64,000 bases of DNA from Helichrysum umbraculigerum (GCA_949592205.1 CATIUR010000001.1:1006001-1070000), one strand, 5' to 3'. Shown: positions 1 through 10,053, numbered from the stretch's first letter. Notes: generated from the letters alone by a model not told the origin. A program made the numbers and translations.

Positions 1-462
1 GCATCCAACTAATACTTAAGAATCAGAATACCAATACTAAAAATCTGTTTCATAAATTAAAATTTAAACAATTTAATTAACATGGATAACTATAATGTAT
101 AAATAAAAATTATTATTATTTGTGTAATATATAGCTCATGAATGATTACTAATATATTTGTCCACTTTAAACAATCTATATTTATATTTCTGAATACACT
201 TTTATTGTTAGTATGTATATTACTTATGATTTTCATATATGATATACCCTTAAATTTAATTATACAATTTCCTTTTATATTCCAAATAAATATATGAAAT
301 ACATTTTTAAGAATCAAGACATTGGTGACAGGTCTGTATTTTCATGCAACAGAGCGACATAACTTGATTCAGGTTTAAGCAAAACCAGATTTAGTCAAAC
401 CATTTTGGTGACCTCATTAGGTATCTTTTATTTTTAAGACTTTTTCAAGTACTTTTGACTTG
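1..462. other. AT-rich flank, no gene recognised
   Basis: No open frame here has family features. A stretch around 305-350 (CAGGTCTGTATTTTC...CAACAGAG) resembles 9270-9295 on the other side of the LINE, so the pre-insertion locus may have held a short diverged duplication. Nothing else is recognised. Confidence 0.5.
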
Positions 463-473
463 CGTTTGCTTAA

Positions 474-512
474 TTTTTTTTTTTTTTTTTTGGGTAAAGG
501 GGACGGAACCCC
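474..512 (-). repeat. LINE 3' end: poly(A) tail and terminal GGGG/CCCC hairpin
   Basis: The plus strand reads 18 T, then GGGTAAAGGGGACGGAACCCC. In LINE sense this is a GGGG-N6-CCCC hairpin (499-512), a short TTTACCC spacer and the A-tail. A hairpin this close to the tail is a plausible recognition structure for the element's reverse transcriptase. That role is inferred. Confidence 0.7.
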
Positions 513-579
513 GGCAAAAGCTATATTAATAAAATAAACTATTTACAAACGTTTCTTCGGGCATACCCAAAGGGGATGA

Positions 580-2877
580 TTAATGTACATCCCAAACAAA
601 TACAATTAAACCTATTACGACTACTATAACATCCAAAATAAACAAAATATACATATTAAAATCAAAACACATGTCAAAAACGTAATAACTACAGCAACAT
701 CTATGCATTCCATACGCATTACTCAGCCCATGTATCCCAGTACCCTCTTGATCCATCTGACATTGATAACCATTAATAACAGCCCAATCCAATATACACT
801 TATCCTGGATCAACTTGAAACTCTTTTGCTGCCCACATATCAACTCAAAAGCCCAATACTCTTGATGCATTATTACTGAAGCCCATTTATCATAGACCAA
901 CTGACTTTTATATCTATCCCAATCACCACTGTGACTATAAAATGAATTCAAAACTGATTTACTCAAGCAACATTCCACAGCCTCTTTAACACTCAATTTA
1001 CACACTAATATTCTGACCCAATCTAAATGACCATTTGTAACTTGACCCAATAAAATCAAATCTACTGCTTCTATCATGTTACTGATACTCATGTATTTCC
1101 TTACTTCTTCCATTTGACTCTGACAGACCACAAACTCTCTCCACATAACAAACATGCAACAGCCAATCAATTTGCACTTATAGCAAACTTGACCCGCCAA
1201 AGTCAAATATCCAAAACCAACCCATCTAATCTGATCACCACAAGCATAATTTCCATCTATGCTGATCCCCATAATTGCCCAATACAAAAATTGACTACTA
1301 TTAATTTGACCCAAATCAGTCAAACTCACAGCATTTACCTGACTCAATTCATACCATTTTTGCACAATTGCAGCTTGAACAAACCACAATCTGTCAAAAA
1401 ACAAATACCACCCTTGACTATCAAGACCCAAACTGCAACAACAGCTACACTTCCAAGCAGTCATGACAATATTAATTCCAATACCATCAGTATTACTAAT
1501 AAGTTTTTCATTTAACCCAAATATTTTAATCCAGATAGCAATAGCAGGCAACCCAAAAGCAACCAAACTAGCAGTACCATATGCAGTCTTCACAAAACAC
1601 CCTCTTACAACTAGTTGACTATAACTGGTCAACTCAGGACTCGATCCTTTCCATCTAGGCTTACAACTACACACTTCATTCCAGTCATACACATAACTCA
1701 TAGCTGACTCAATTGGGTAATAAGATTGACCCAGTAGAGTCAAACAACTCCAAGTGTGATTATCCATAACTTGACTCAAAAAAGTCAAACTTAACAAACA
1801 TTCTTTTATCCTTGACTTGAACCCCCAGAAATATTTAACCCAGCATTGTATGTGCAACAAGACAAAGACATCAAACTCTAAACTTATACCCGAAGAGTTA
1901 TAAAATTGACATATAACTCTGATATCATTCCAAAAATGGGAATGATCAAAACACAAATGGCAGCCTAGTGCATGTACATGGTTCATAGCTTCCTGCTCAT
2001 CACCATAAATGAAAAAGCATCTTCTAACACTGCTTTTAACAGGAAAGCTCACCATGTACATCACTATCTCACCTCCAAATGAAAGCTTAAGCACAAATAT
2101 CTTCCAACAGAAAAAGTGAACATTTTCCCACCTTATCACTCCTTTAAAACAGAGTAATATGCCATACCCCTGCATAATTTCCAATATCTCCATACCTATG
2201 CATCTCTGACCATATAATTTGACACAAAAAAACCATTCAAGCTTATGAAATAATATAAACTTAAAAGTTTTAATAAAATCAGACTCACAAGCACAGTAAA
2301 CATATGCAATCAGAGATAAATGACCTACCCATCTCCACCTTGTAACTCCCAAATAACCACCCCCCCAAATTAACCAAACCAGACTCCAGACACAAAAGCA
2401 CTCATTTCCAGCCGTCCAATAGATCAAGTCCATGATATGCATCATCAACTCTTGTCTGCATTTCAGCCATAAGGCACTACACCTACACCTTACTTCAAGC
2501 AGTTTTAACAAATCATGACTTATCTCATTGGAACTCCTAAACAATACTAAAATAATGAATTTAGTGGTTTTAAAAGTGGTAAAATAAAATTCAGAAAAAG
2601 AAACACACCACCTTATAACTCCACAGGGTTCATCTACAATGCTAACCTCCAGCATATAAATGGCATAACATATCAACCCAATCCTATGCAATGTTACCTT
2701 GACTAGTTTAAGAAAAATATATAGAACTGTATGACACTGGACACCTCTCAACTTTTTTAACCTCACAAACACACACATTTCCAAATGAAAACATTTAAAG
2801 TACCTAAAAGGTAACACAACTACCATCCTCCCCCTTATAACTTCAACCCAACCCATCCACCCATTTTTATAACACAC
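580..2877 (-). CDS. Unrecognised 765-codon third ORF in the LINE 3' region
   Basis: I do not recognise this protein. The frame is open for 765 codons from a GTG at 2877. The next upstream in-frame stop is at 2896-2898, and the first internal ATG is codon 8. It starts five bases after the ORF2 stop (2883-2885) in another frame, which would suit reinitiation or a frameshift from ORF2. The product is rich in Trp, Cys, Tyr, Phe and Val, with no reverse transcriptase, RNase H or zinc-knuckle motif. A Leu-Gly-Gln or Ala-Gly-Gln tripeptide recurs (LTLLGQ, TDLGQI, LLGQV, LTLAGQV). These come from repeated TTGACYC...GTCAA inverted repeats in the DNA. Random sequence with this base composition should meet a stop about every 12 codons, so recent selection on the frame is likely, yet nothing identifies a function. 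It could also be a captured or antisense-constrained sequence. Confidence 0.5.
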   Translation of the reverse strand: MCYKNGWMGWVEVIRGRMVVVLPFRYFKCFHLEMCVFVRLKKLRGVQCHTVLYIFLKLVKVTLHRIGLICYAIYMLEVSIVDEPCGVIRWCVSFSEFYFTTFKTTKFIILVLFRSSNEISHDLLKLLEVRCRCSALWLKCRQELMMHIMDLIYWTAGNECFCVWSLVWLIWGGGYLGVTRWRWVGHLSLIAYVYCACESDFIKTFKFILFHKLEWFFCVKLYGQRCIGMEILEIMQGYGILLCFKGVIRWENVHFFCWKIFVLKLSFGGEIVMYMVSFPVKSSVRRCFFIYGDEQEAMNHVHALGCHLCFDHSHFWNDIRVICQFYNSSGISLEFDVFVLLHIQCWVKYFWGFKSRIKECLLSLTFLSQVMDNHTWSCLTLLGQSYYPIESAMSYVYDWNEVCSCKPRWKGSSPELTSYSQLVVRGCFVKTAYGTASLVAFGLPAIAIWIKIFGLNEKLISNTDGIGINIVMTAWKCSCCCSLGLDSQGWYLFFDRLWFVQAAIVQKWYELSQVNAVSLTDLGQINSSQFLYWAIMGISIDGNYACGDQIRWVGFGYLTLAGQVCYKCKLIGCCMFVMWREFVVCQSQMEEVRKYMSISNMIEAVDLILLGQVTNGHLDWVRILVCKLSVKEAVECCLSKSVLNSFYSHSGDWDRYKSQLVYDKWASVIMHQEYWAFELICGQQKSFKLIQDKCILDWAVINGYQCQMDQEGTGIHGLSNAYGMHRCCCSYYVFDMCFDFNMYILFILDVIVVVIGLIVFVWDVH

Positions 2878-2882
2878 CGTAT

Positions 2883-4157
2883 TTACACACCAGATTTAGA
2901 ATGAATACCAGCACCTTGCATCAGCATATCCAATGGCAGATCCCAAACTTTTACAGCCTCTAGTGAATGTTTGGACAATTTGATCCTTAGGCTCATAAGT
3001 TTCAATTTAACAATTCTCCTGATTTGATCAATTAGCACATCCACAGGTCTTGTCTTCTTCTGAAATAATCTACAGTTTCTCTCCTGCCATACATAATATA
3101 CACAAGCACCAATCACAATCCTTTGAATGACACTCCAAATGGACTTGTTAATTGGTCTGTTAATTACATACTCAACAATATCGGTCCATTCACTTGGAGC
3201 ATGCTCCATTCTACACATAGCTTTAAACTGATCCCATATTTTAGATGGATATTCACATTGAAAAAACAAGTGATTATGATTATCCATCTGTCTTTCACAG
3301 AAAGGGCACAATAAGCTATTACTGCTTTCAACCCTCATATACTTATCTTGAGTCCTGAGCTTTCCATGTAATGCAACCCAAGTCACAAAAGAATACCTAG
3401 GAATACATTGACTAAACCATACCAACTTAGCCCGTTTCACCTTTTCATGTTCATCAATCAAATCAGTCCAAACATTCTTAACTTTAAAATCCACCAACTT
3501 ACCCTTTCTGTTCTTCCATTTCACCACATCATTCCTATTCCGAATGAGCAGAGGTGGTGGGAGCTCAAAAATGAAATTAAACTTCACTTTCCACTCATCA
3601 GGAACCACCCATTCTCCATCCTTAACTATATCAGATACCCTTGCAGCCTTAGATAACCTTGCTGCATAAATATCTTTATGACCAATAACAGTACTCAGTG
3701 GCCCAAAGGGATGCCATGTATCAAACCAAGCAGAAGTCTGAGTACCATCACCTAACCTACACACAATAAACCTCTGTAAATGCTGCCTGTGCTGCATAAT
3801 CTTCCTCCAACTCCAACAAGCATTATCTAATGCTTTACATTCCCAAAAATTCCTTCCTTTAAGCCTCTCCATTTTAATCCATTTAACCCAAATAGACTTT
3901 TTATTACTCACAATATTCCAAGTATGTTTTGACATAAGTGCAACATTCCAAGTATGTAACTCTTTAATACCCAACCCACCCTGCATTCTTGGTCTACACA
4001 CATCCTTCCATCTGATCTTTGCTTTCCCTCTCTTAAACTCACCATTACACCACAGAAAATCTCTTAACAACCTTTCTATATCAGCTGCCACCCTTTTTGG
4101 TAAAATAAACATAGAAGACCAGTATACTTGCAATGAGCTCAACACAGAATTAATCAA
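2883..4157 (-). CDS. LINE ORF2, downstream part: RT thumb/connection and zf-RVT domain
   Basis: This is the C-terminal part of the LINE polymerase, displaced into a new frame. The 424-residue frame opens at a TTG (4157), which is not a real start. It simply picks up the reading after the deletion that ends the upstream frame at 4154. The first residues (LINSVLSSLQVYW) are the conserved block that follows the RT catalytic core in plant LINEs. Residues about 255-305 form the reverse-transcriptase zinc-binding domain (zf-RVT): FVTWVALHGKLRTQDK, then a CPFC pair at 284-287, histidines at 294-296 and Cys301. It ends at a TAA (2883-2885). In an intact relative both parts would be one polyprotein of roughly 1200-1300 residues. 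Confidence 0.85.
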   Translation of the reverse strand: MINSVLSSLQVYWSSMFILPKRVAADIERLLRDFLWCNGEFKRGKAKIRWKDVCRPRMQGGLGIKELHTWNVALMSKHTWNIVSNKKSIWVKWIKMERLKGRNFWECKALDNACWSWRKIMQHRQHLQRFIVCRLGDGTQTSAWFDTWHPFGPLSTVIGHKDIYAARLSKAARVSDIVKDGEWVVPDEWKVKFNFIFELPPPLLIRNRNDVVKWKNRKGKLVDFKVKNVWTDLIDEHEKVKRAKLVWFSQCIPRYSFVTWVALHGKLRTQDKYMRVESSNSLLCPFCERQMDNHNHLFFQCEYPSKIWDQFKAMCRMEHAPSEWTDIVEYVINRPINKSIWSVIQRIVIGACVYYVWQERNCRLFQKKTRPVDVLIDQIRRIVKLKLMSLRIKLSKHSLEAVKVWDLPLDMLMQGAGIHSKSGV

Positions 4158-6529
4158 CTGGACTCTTCCAGCAAAGGATAATGCTTAATTTTCAAACCAG
4201 AAGCCAAAAGAGGAACTCCTAAGTATCTAACAGGTAACTCTCCCACATTGAATGGTAACACTTCAGTGATAGCCTCTCTTATATTTCTTTTAACATTACC
4301 AAAAAACGTTATACTTTTCTCCATACTAGGCCTCAATCCAGAAATACTACTAAATTCATTAATTGCATCCCTCAACACACTGACAGAACCAACATCACCA
4401 TTACAAAATAGTAATAAATCATCCGCAAAACATAAATGTGTCAACTCCAAACCTTTACATTTCCAATGATATTGAAATCCCTCAGAATCCCTTATTTGCC
4501 TTTTTATAATCAGATTAAGCACTTCCATCACTAAAGTAAACAAATAAGGTGATAAAGGATCCCCTTGTCTTAATCCCCTTTTCCCTTCAAAAAAACCATG
4601 ATGGTCCCCATTAACACAGATAGTAAATGATGTTGTAGAAACACAATTCATTATCCAGCTGACCATTAAAGGGTGAAAGCCAAATTGCTTCAAACATGTA
4701 TTCAAGAAACTCCACTCCACAGTATCATATGCTTTTTGAATGTCACTTTTAAAAGCACATTTTCCTGGCCCATGATTCTTCTTATACCCGTTAATATAAC
4801 CCTTCATCAATTCCTGACTTAAGAGTATATTGTCACTAATTTGCCTCCCTGGAATGAAGGCACTTTGATTATCATCTACCAAATCATTCAACACTCCTTT
4901 AATCCTATTGACAATAACTTTGCTAATGCATTTATAGATAACATTACAGCATGCTATAGGTCTAAAATCAGTCACTTTTTGTGGTGAACATGACTTAGGC
5001 ACAAGAGCAATAACTGTAGCATTAATCTGTTTAAGCATTTTGCAATTCTGAAAATAATCCCTAACTGCCCTACACACATCATTACCAATAACAGACCATG
5101 CACACTTAAAAAAATGAGAAGAATACCCATCAGGCCCAGGAGCTTTCTCATCTTCAATGTCAAACATGGCAGCCTTAATCTCCTCATCAGTCACAAATCT
5201 CACCATAAAAGTAGCATCCTGTTGAGAAATCCTTTTGAACAACAACTGCTCAGGCTCTAAAATACCTGCAACATTAGTATTAGTACCCAAAACATTAGTG
5301 AAATGAGTTACAAACTGCTCAGCTGCACCCTGACCATAAAACCTTCTTCCTTGAACATCTTCAATAGAATCAATCCTATTCCTATTCAACCTTCCCTTGA
5401 TGGTCTTATGAAAGTATTTAGTGTTTTGGTCCCCCTCCTTAAGCCATTCCACTTTAGCTTTTTGCTTCAAAAACAATTCCTCATCCTTCACAGCCTCATT
5501 ATAAGCCTTAAGCTGTTTAATCTCTTCATCTCTCAGCCCTTTATTACTTGGATCATTTGCCACAGCATTCTGAATCTTCTCTAGTTCATTCTTCAACTCC
5601 TTAACTTTATTGAATAAGTTGCCCTGCTTAAAATTAAGCTTTCTGATTTCCTTCTTCATCATCCTCAACTTTGTGACCACTTTGAACATAGAATACCCAT
5701 TAACATCCTCCTTCCAACTCCTTTCCACAATTGATATAAACTCAGGTTTTGTTGTTATATAATTAGGAAACTTGAAAGGCTTTGGTTTAGCCCTCACAAT
5801 CTCAGGAATGTTTAAAACACATGGACTATGATCAGAAGATAAGAAAGGTAAAAATTCTGCATTTGAACAAGGAAACTCATCTAGAAAACTAGCATTCCCC
5901 ATAATCCTATCTAACTTCTTCATAATACCCTCCACCTTTCCAGGTGCCTGATTCCAAGTAAACCTCAAACCAGACATTCTAAGATCAGAAACCTCTATTT
6001 CATGAACACACTCTAAGAAATCAGTCATACCATTAGTAAAAGATGACTGCCCAGCAGAATGCTCAGATGGATCCAATGTAGCATTAAAATCACCCAAAAG
6101 AACCCATGGTTTATCTTTAACCAACTTACTGTGCTTCCTTAGATTCTTCCATAACAGTCTCCTAGGCATCCTAGTATGGTAACCATACACAAATGAACAG
6201 AAAAAACCCCTCAATCCATCAATAGGTTCCACATAACAGTGAATAACTTGCTTATGTTGATCCAACAACATGACATTCACAGAATTTGGATCCCACCCAA
6301 GCATGATTCTAGTGCCCCCGTCACAATAAGCACTATTTGATATCCACCTCCATTGCCTAAACATTCTATTACCTATCCTATCTACATTCTTTTTATTTAC
6401 ATGGGTTTCAAGAAAACTACAAATACTAAAATTCCCTTCATCCATTACCTTAGCCACTTCTTTTTGATTAGAGGTATTATTTAACCCTCTAACATTCCAA
6501 GCAAGAATTTTAATCCCCATTAGAAACAT
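4154..6529 (-). CDS. LINE ORF2, upstream part: APE endonuclease + reverse transcriptase (frame broken)
   Basis: LINE polymerase that nicks target DNA and copies the element RNA at the nick. Residues 6-240 are an exonuclease-endonuclease-phosphatase fold: Asn12 in AWNVRGLNN, Glu41 in FLETH, GDFNA at 146-150 and SDH at 232-234. The reverse transcriptase follows, with KAPGPDGY, IALVPK, FRPIACCNVIYK, DIQKAYDTVEW, LRQGDPLSPYLF and the catalytic FADD at 701-704. The ATG overlaps the ORF1 end by 20 bases. The frame ends soon after LGVPLLASGLKIKH, where conserved LINEs continue. The next recognisable block (SFAGRV...) begins at once in another frame, so some tens of bases, not a multiple of three, have been lost near 4175-4185. 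The catalytic residues are intact but the protein is truncated. Confidence 0.93.
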   Translation of the reverse strand: MFLMGIKILAWNVRGLNNTSNQKEVAKVMDEGNFSICSFLETHVNKKNVDRIGNRMFRQWRWISNSAYCDGGTRIMLGWDPNSVNVMLLDQHKQVIHCYVEPIDGLRGFFCSFVYGYHTRMPRRLLWKNLRKHSKLVKDKPWVLLGDFNATLDPSEHSAGQSSFTNGMTDFLECVHEIEVSDLRMSGLRFTWNQAPGKVEGIMKKLDRIMGNASFLDEFPCSNAEFLPFLSSDHSPCVLNIPEIVRAKPKPFKFPNYITTKPEFISIVERSWKEDVNGYSMFKVVTKLRMMKKEIRKLNFKQGNLFNKVKELKNELEKIQNAVANDPSNKGLRDEEIKQLKAYNEAVKDEELFLKQKAKVEWLKEGDQNTKYFHKTIKGRLNRNRIDSIEDVQGRRFYGQGAAEQFVTHFTNVLGTNTNVAGILEPEQLLFKRISQQDATFMVRFVTDEEIKAAMFDIEDEKAPGPDGYSSHFFKCAWSVIGNDVCRAVRDYFQNCKMLKQINATVIALVPKSCSPQKVTDFRPIACCNVIYKCISKVIVNRIKGVLNDLVDDNQSAFIPGRQISDNILLSQELMKGYINGYKKNHGPGKCAFKSDIQKAYDTVEWSFLNTCLKQFGFHPLMVSWIMNCVSTTSFTICVNGDHHGFFEGKRGLRQGDPLSPYLFTLVMEVLNLIIKRQIRDSEGFQYHWKCKGLELTHLCFADDLLLFCNGDVGSVSVLRDAINEFSSISGLRPSMEKSITFFGNVKRNIREAITEVLPFNVGELPVRYLGVPLLASGLKIKHYPLLEESS

Positions 6530-9059
6530 CTAAAACTTGCTCCCCAATACACTGTTTCTGACCATCATCTGTATCCTGAAAACCACTCATAAACATAGCA
6601 GTCCCATCAGTCTCAGATAATACATCCTCCATCTCAGGTATTAAATCAAGCCCATATTTCTGACAGCACCCATTAAATAAATCAATCTGACCCATATTCC
6701 ATTTTACAATTGTATCTTTATCAGGCTGTGCCTTTTTATCAAGGAAACCCATAACCTCTTTCCTTTGATAACCATACACTCTAAATTCAACATCCCAATC
6801 ATCATCTGAATTATCTTCTTCCATACCCTGCTCCTCATTCTGCAATACACTGTATTGATTAAACATTGGAACATCACTTGCATCTGAGACAGATTTTGTA
6901 CATTCTTTACTTTCTTTACCTTTCCCCACAAACTCCACCTTATCTCTGTTATCTTTCACAACTTTATACACTTGCTTACTGCTCTGCTCCTTATTAATAC
7001 TCTTAACTTGACTAGTAGATGCATCATTAGCATTACTCACCTTCTTGCTTCTCAACACACTAACATCAACAGGAATAGATCTACTCTCAATTTGCTCACC
7101 CAACTCCACCCTTCTTCCCTTAATCTCCTTCTCATTCATACAGTCACTGACACCACCTGCTTGAATACCACTTTTCTGATATTGATTAACTTGATTATTA
7201 AATCTTATCCTATTAAAAACACTTCCCTTATTAGGAAGAACACCTTTAGATTGAAAAACTTGCCTATTCTGCTGCCCAAATGTCTGCTGCACCTCTGATT
7301 GCATCCCTCTAACACCATTAAAACTCTGTTTCCACTTGTTATTCAATCTATCCACAACATTATTCCTTCTTCTAACAGTTTGATACTCTCCTCCATCTTC
7401 ATTACCCTGCTCCCCCTTCATTTTATTCTCATCATTCACTTTTAATGCCTCTTTCAACACCTTCTCAGCTTGCTCTTCTTCAGAAAGTGGCCTAACTTTG
7501 CATTGTTTTAGGTAATGACCAAAAACAGCACAATGAGTACATATTGGAGGCTTCCATTGATAAGTCACTTCTAACATTCCTACCTTAGCCTGAAAATGAT
7601 CAAAAGCAGGATATTCAAATTCAACTAACTTTGGTAATTCATCATCAGCCACAACTTCAACTAACACTCTAGCATACCCAAGCCTACCATTCTTGCTAAC
7701 ACATCTATCCATTGTAGCCTTATCCATCATAATAGGCCTACCAATGCTACTTGCCAACTTACTAATCCCTTTCCCATTCCATAACTCCAAAGGAATATTA
7801 TGCATACACACCCAAATAGGCACTTTCTGAGGTTCAATCTTTTCTAACCAGACCCCAGGCTCCCACTGATTTAAAAATAAAGGAATTCCTTCAACTAGCC
7901 AAGGGCCACTCTCAAGAACTGCTTTCATACCCTTCTCACTCTTAAACTTAAACAGATAGAAGCCTGCAGCAGTTTTAGTAATCTCTTTAATATCATGAAT
8001 ACGCCACATCCTTCTCAAATTGAAATTGACAGCTTGGTAGTCCATGGATGTGCCTATGAAGTATCCATAAAGTTGAAGATGAAATTGACTCCCTCCTTTC
8101 TTTATTTCCTCAACGGTAAATTGAACTCTCTTTTTCCCATTTGGCATTTTAACAGGAGGTATAAATTCCAATTTAACTTCTTCATCCTCTTTTGACTTTT
8201 TCAATAAATCAGCAAAGGACGTTCTAGCACTTGACCATACATTACCCTTTTGATTACCATCACCACTAACCCTACCATTCTCATTAACCTTATTACCCTC
8301 ATCATGTTCATTCATCATATCAACATCAGTATTAGCCTTACCTTGCTCAAGTCCCACTACCTTCTTATTACTTCTCTTTTCACCAATATCATCCATCTCA
8401 ACATTATCAATATTTCCCTTATTATCACCAAATCTAACATTACCAGTCATATTACCTCCACCAAACACTTTCGTAACAGAATCAGTTGCAAATTTGTAAA
8501 TGTTGGAATCAAATAAATCATTAGAATCATTTTTACCATCCAAATTCTGCACAGACCCAGTTACCACACCATTACTATCAATTTTTGATTCAAAATACCC
8601 AATAGTTTCCTTCACAGATTTAACCAATACATCCTGTTTCTCAGACACCATATCATCATTCAAATTAACCACCTCATGCTTATTACTAACAGATTTGGCT
8701 AAACCAATATTGAACTCAGTACCTGAAGTAGGAAGATTAAGCAACGGAAATGCTTCCACCTCCTGTTTGTTCTTCTTAGGTATATTATCAGGATCCGAGT
8801 ACCCTTGCTCCACAGCCCCTTTCTTAAGCTTTTGTTTACGTTTTTTTGGGCGCCCAAGTTTCTTCTTAATCAAAGCATGATTACTAGCAGCAGGAGTCAT
8901 ATGAGAGGCATTACCTTCAACTTCATCACGTTTAGCAGCTCTAAGTACAGCTCTAGATTGAGATGGACTCATCACAGATGTAGATTCAATTGAACGTTGC
9001 TCTGGCGTATGGAATAATTCATTTTGTGATGAATCAGGTGGATCAGGAAGTTGATCCAT
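6510..9059 (-). CDS. LINE ORF1: DUF4283/CCHC nucleic-acid binding protein
   Basis: The nucleic-acid chaperone-like ORF1 product of plant L1 elements, 849 residues, expected to coat element RNA. Residues 65-81 are strongly basic (KKKLGRPKKRK) and look like an AT-hook or nuclear signal. Residues 101-290 are low-complexity and Asn/Asp-rich. Residues about 320-470 match the DUF4283 pattern (FHLQLYGYFIG, FKFKSEKGMKAVLESGPWL, VPIWVCMHNIPLELW). A zinc knuckle CX2CX4HX4C follows at 507-520 (C507, C510, H515, C520). The C-terminal third is polar and probably disordered. The ATG at 9059 is about 170 bases inside the LINE 5' end, and the stop overlaps the ORF2 start. The frame is intact. Confidence 0.92.
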   Translation of the reverse strand: MDQLPDPPDSSQNELFHTPEQRSIESTSVMSPSQSRAVLRAAKRDEVEGNASHMTPAASNHALIKKKLGRPKKRKQKLKKGAVEQGYSDPDNIPKKNKQEVEAFPLLNLPTSGTEFNIGLAKSVSNKHEVVNLNDDMVSEKQDVLVKSVKETIGYFESKIDSNGVVTGSVQNLDGKNDSNDLFDSNIYKFATDSVTKVFGGGNMTGNVRFGDNKGNIDNVEMDDIGEKRSNKKVVGLEQGKANTDVDMMNEHDEGNKVNENGRVSGDGNQKGNVWSSARTSFADLLKKSKEDEEVKLEFIPPVKMPNGKKRVQFTVEEIKKGGSQFHLQLYGYFIGTSMDYQAVNFNLRRMWRIHDIKEITKTAAGFYLFKFKSEKGMKAVLESGPWLVEGIPLFLNQWEPGVWLEKIEPQKVPIWVCMHNIPLELWNGKGISKLASSIGRPIMMDKATMDRCVSKNGRLGYARVLVEVVADDELPKLVEFEYPAFDHFQAKVGMLEVTYQWKPPICTHCAVFGHYLKQCKVRPLSEEEQAEKVLKEALKVNDENKMKGEQGNEDGGEYQTVRRRNNVVDRLNNKWKQSFNGVRGMQSEVQQTFGQQNRQVFQSKGVLPNKGSVFNRIRFNNQVNQYQKSGIQAGGVSDCMNEKEIKGRRVELGEQIESRSIPVDVSVLRSKKVSNANDASTSQVKSINKEQSSKQVYKVVKDNRDKVEFVGKGKESKECTKSVSDASDVPMFNQYSVLQNEEQGMEEDNSDDDWDVEFRVYGYQRKEVMGFLDKKAQPDKDTIVKWNMGQIDLFNGCCQKYGLDLIPEMEDVLSETDGTAMFMSGFQDTDDGQKQCIGEQVLDVSNGD

Positions 9060-9246
9060 GAAAACAATCGAATTAGGGTTTCACTTTAGTCAAGAATCAA
9101 TGAAAAACAATAACGGAAAGTAATTAATCGGTCGGATTTAGGTTGTCGGAATGTGGGAATGATTTCAGATCGCCATAACTCAAAGAGAGAATTCTAGGGT
9201 CTTGTTGGTTAATAATTTGGAAATTTTTTCCGTTTGCTTAATTTTT

Positions 9247-9704
9247 AAGTATATATTAATAGAAACCAGGTCTATACTTTCGTATAACAGAGGAAACCAT
9301 CAATATATACCCCCAAATGTATTCACATAAGTAAAAAGATATAAAATTATTGCATAATAAATTTAAAAATTAAGACTTTTATGTCATACATCATATTATG
9401 TACCATAAAATAATAAACAAGTTATTTTATTATTTTATAAAAATTCAGAAATTTTCATATAGATTGCCTATTACTACATCATATCATATAACTATATATT
9501 ATTAAGTAGCTTACGTTATTTATACAAAATAGTTAATCCACATTAAAGTCTAAACTTTTAAATACAAAACAATACTTTTAACAAAAGTATTCTAACTAAT
9601 AAATACTTAGTTATTAACTTAAAATTTTAAATTTTGATAAAATTTAAGAACAATAGAAACTTAAATGATTAATTAAAGAAATTCTTTTTCTTATGAACTC
9701 TATC
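9247..9704. other. AT-rich spacer between LINE and Ty3 element
   Basis: Very AT-rich with no coding signal. The 3' LTR of the neighbouring Ty3 element should lie here, directly left of the polypurine tract, but the sequence does not match the LTR at 16188-17758. Confidence 0.5.
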
Positions 9705-9707
9705 CCC

Positions 9708-9721
9708 ACACTTAAATTATA
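9708..9721 (-). other. Polypurine tract of the first Ty3 element
   Basis: The plus strand reads tccccacacttaaa; in sense this is TTTAAGTGTGGGGA. The second Athila-like element has the same core (AAGTGTGGGA) immediately before its LTR at 57379, which supports calling this the plus-strand primer. Confidence 0.65.
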
Positions 9722-10053
9722 CAATGCTCTCATTGTATAAAAATGATAAACAAAAGTGAGTAAGGGAAAGAAAAATAGAACAGAAAACTCCCCTGACTGA
9801 AATTACAAATTTCATCATCGGCTAAGAAAAATCTGTTTGGTTGATTTCTTCATCTCTTGAAAAATAATATACAACATCCACACTTTCGTAGTTAATCACG
9901 ATTGCATTTAGCATATGCAATAAGCCTTTAAACCCTTCGGTATCCCGAGTAGACGAGTTATAATCTCGTGAGGGTTTCCAGTGAACATACCCACAAAGTT
10001 CATTCCTGAAAATAAAAACATAAAAGAAAAACATAACATATAAAAATAAACAT

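Larger units (their letters stand above)
479..9230 (-). mobile_element. Near full-length LINE (L1-type) with 16-bp target duplication
   Basis: A non-LTR retrotransposon on the minus strand. The same 16 bases, cgtttgcttaattttt, lie at 463-478 and 9231-9246. They are a target-site duplication, so both ends are defined to within a few bases (the T-run makes the 3' end slightly ambiguous). An 18-base T-run at 474-491 is the poly(A) tail on the minus strand, so the 3' end is at the left. In sense order: a short 5'UTR (9230-9060); ORF1 with a CCHC knuckle; ORF2 with APE-type endonuclease, reverse transcriptase and zinc-binding domain; a further long ORF; then the tail. The clean duplication and mostly open frames suggest a fairly recent insertion. 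ORF2 is interrupted by a small deletion near 4180, so this copy should not be autonomous as it stands. Confidence 0.95.

Noticed and set aside
1114..1515. 133-codon plus-strand ORF opposite the LINE third ORF
   Set aside because: Low-complexity Thr/Ile/Asn/Gln composition, and it is a shadow of the longer minus-strand frame.
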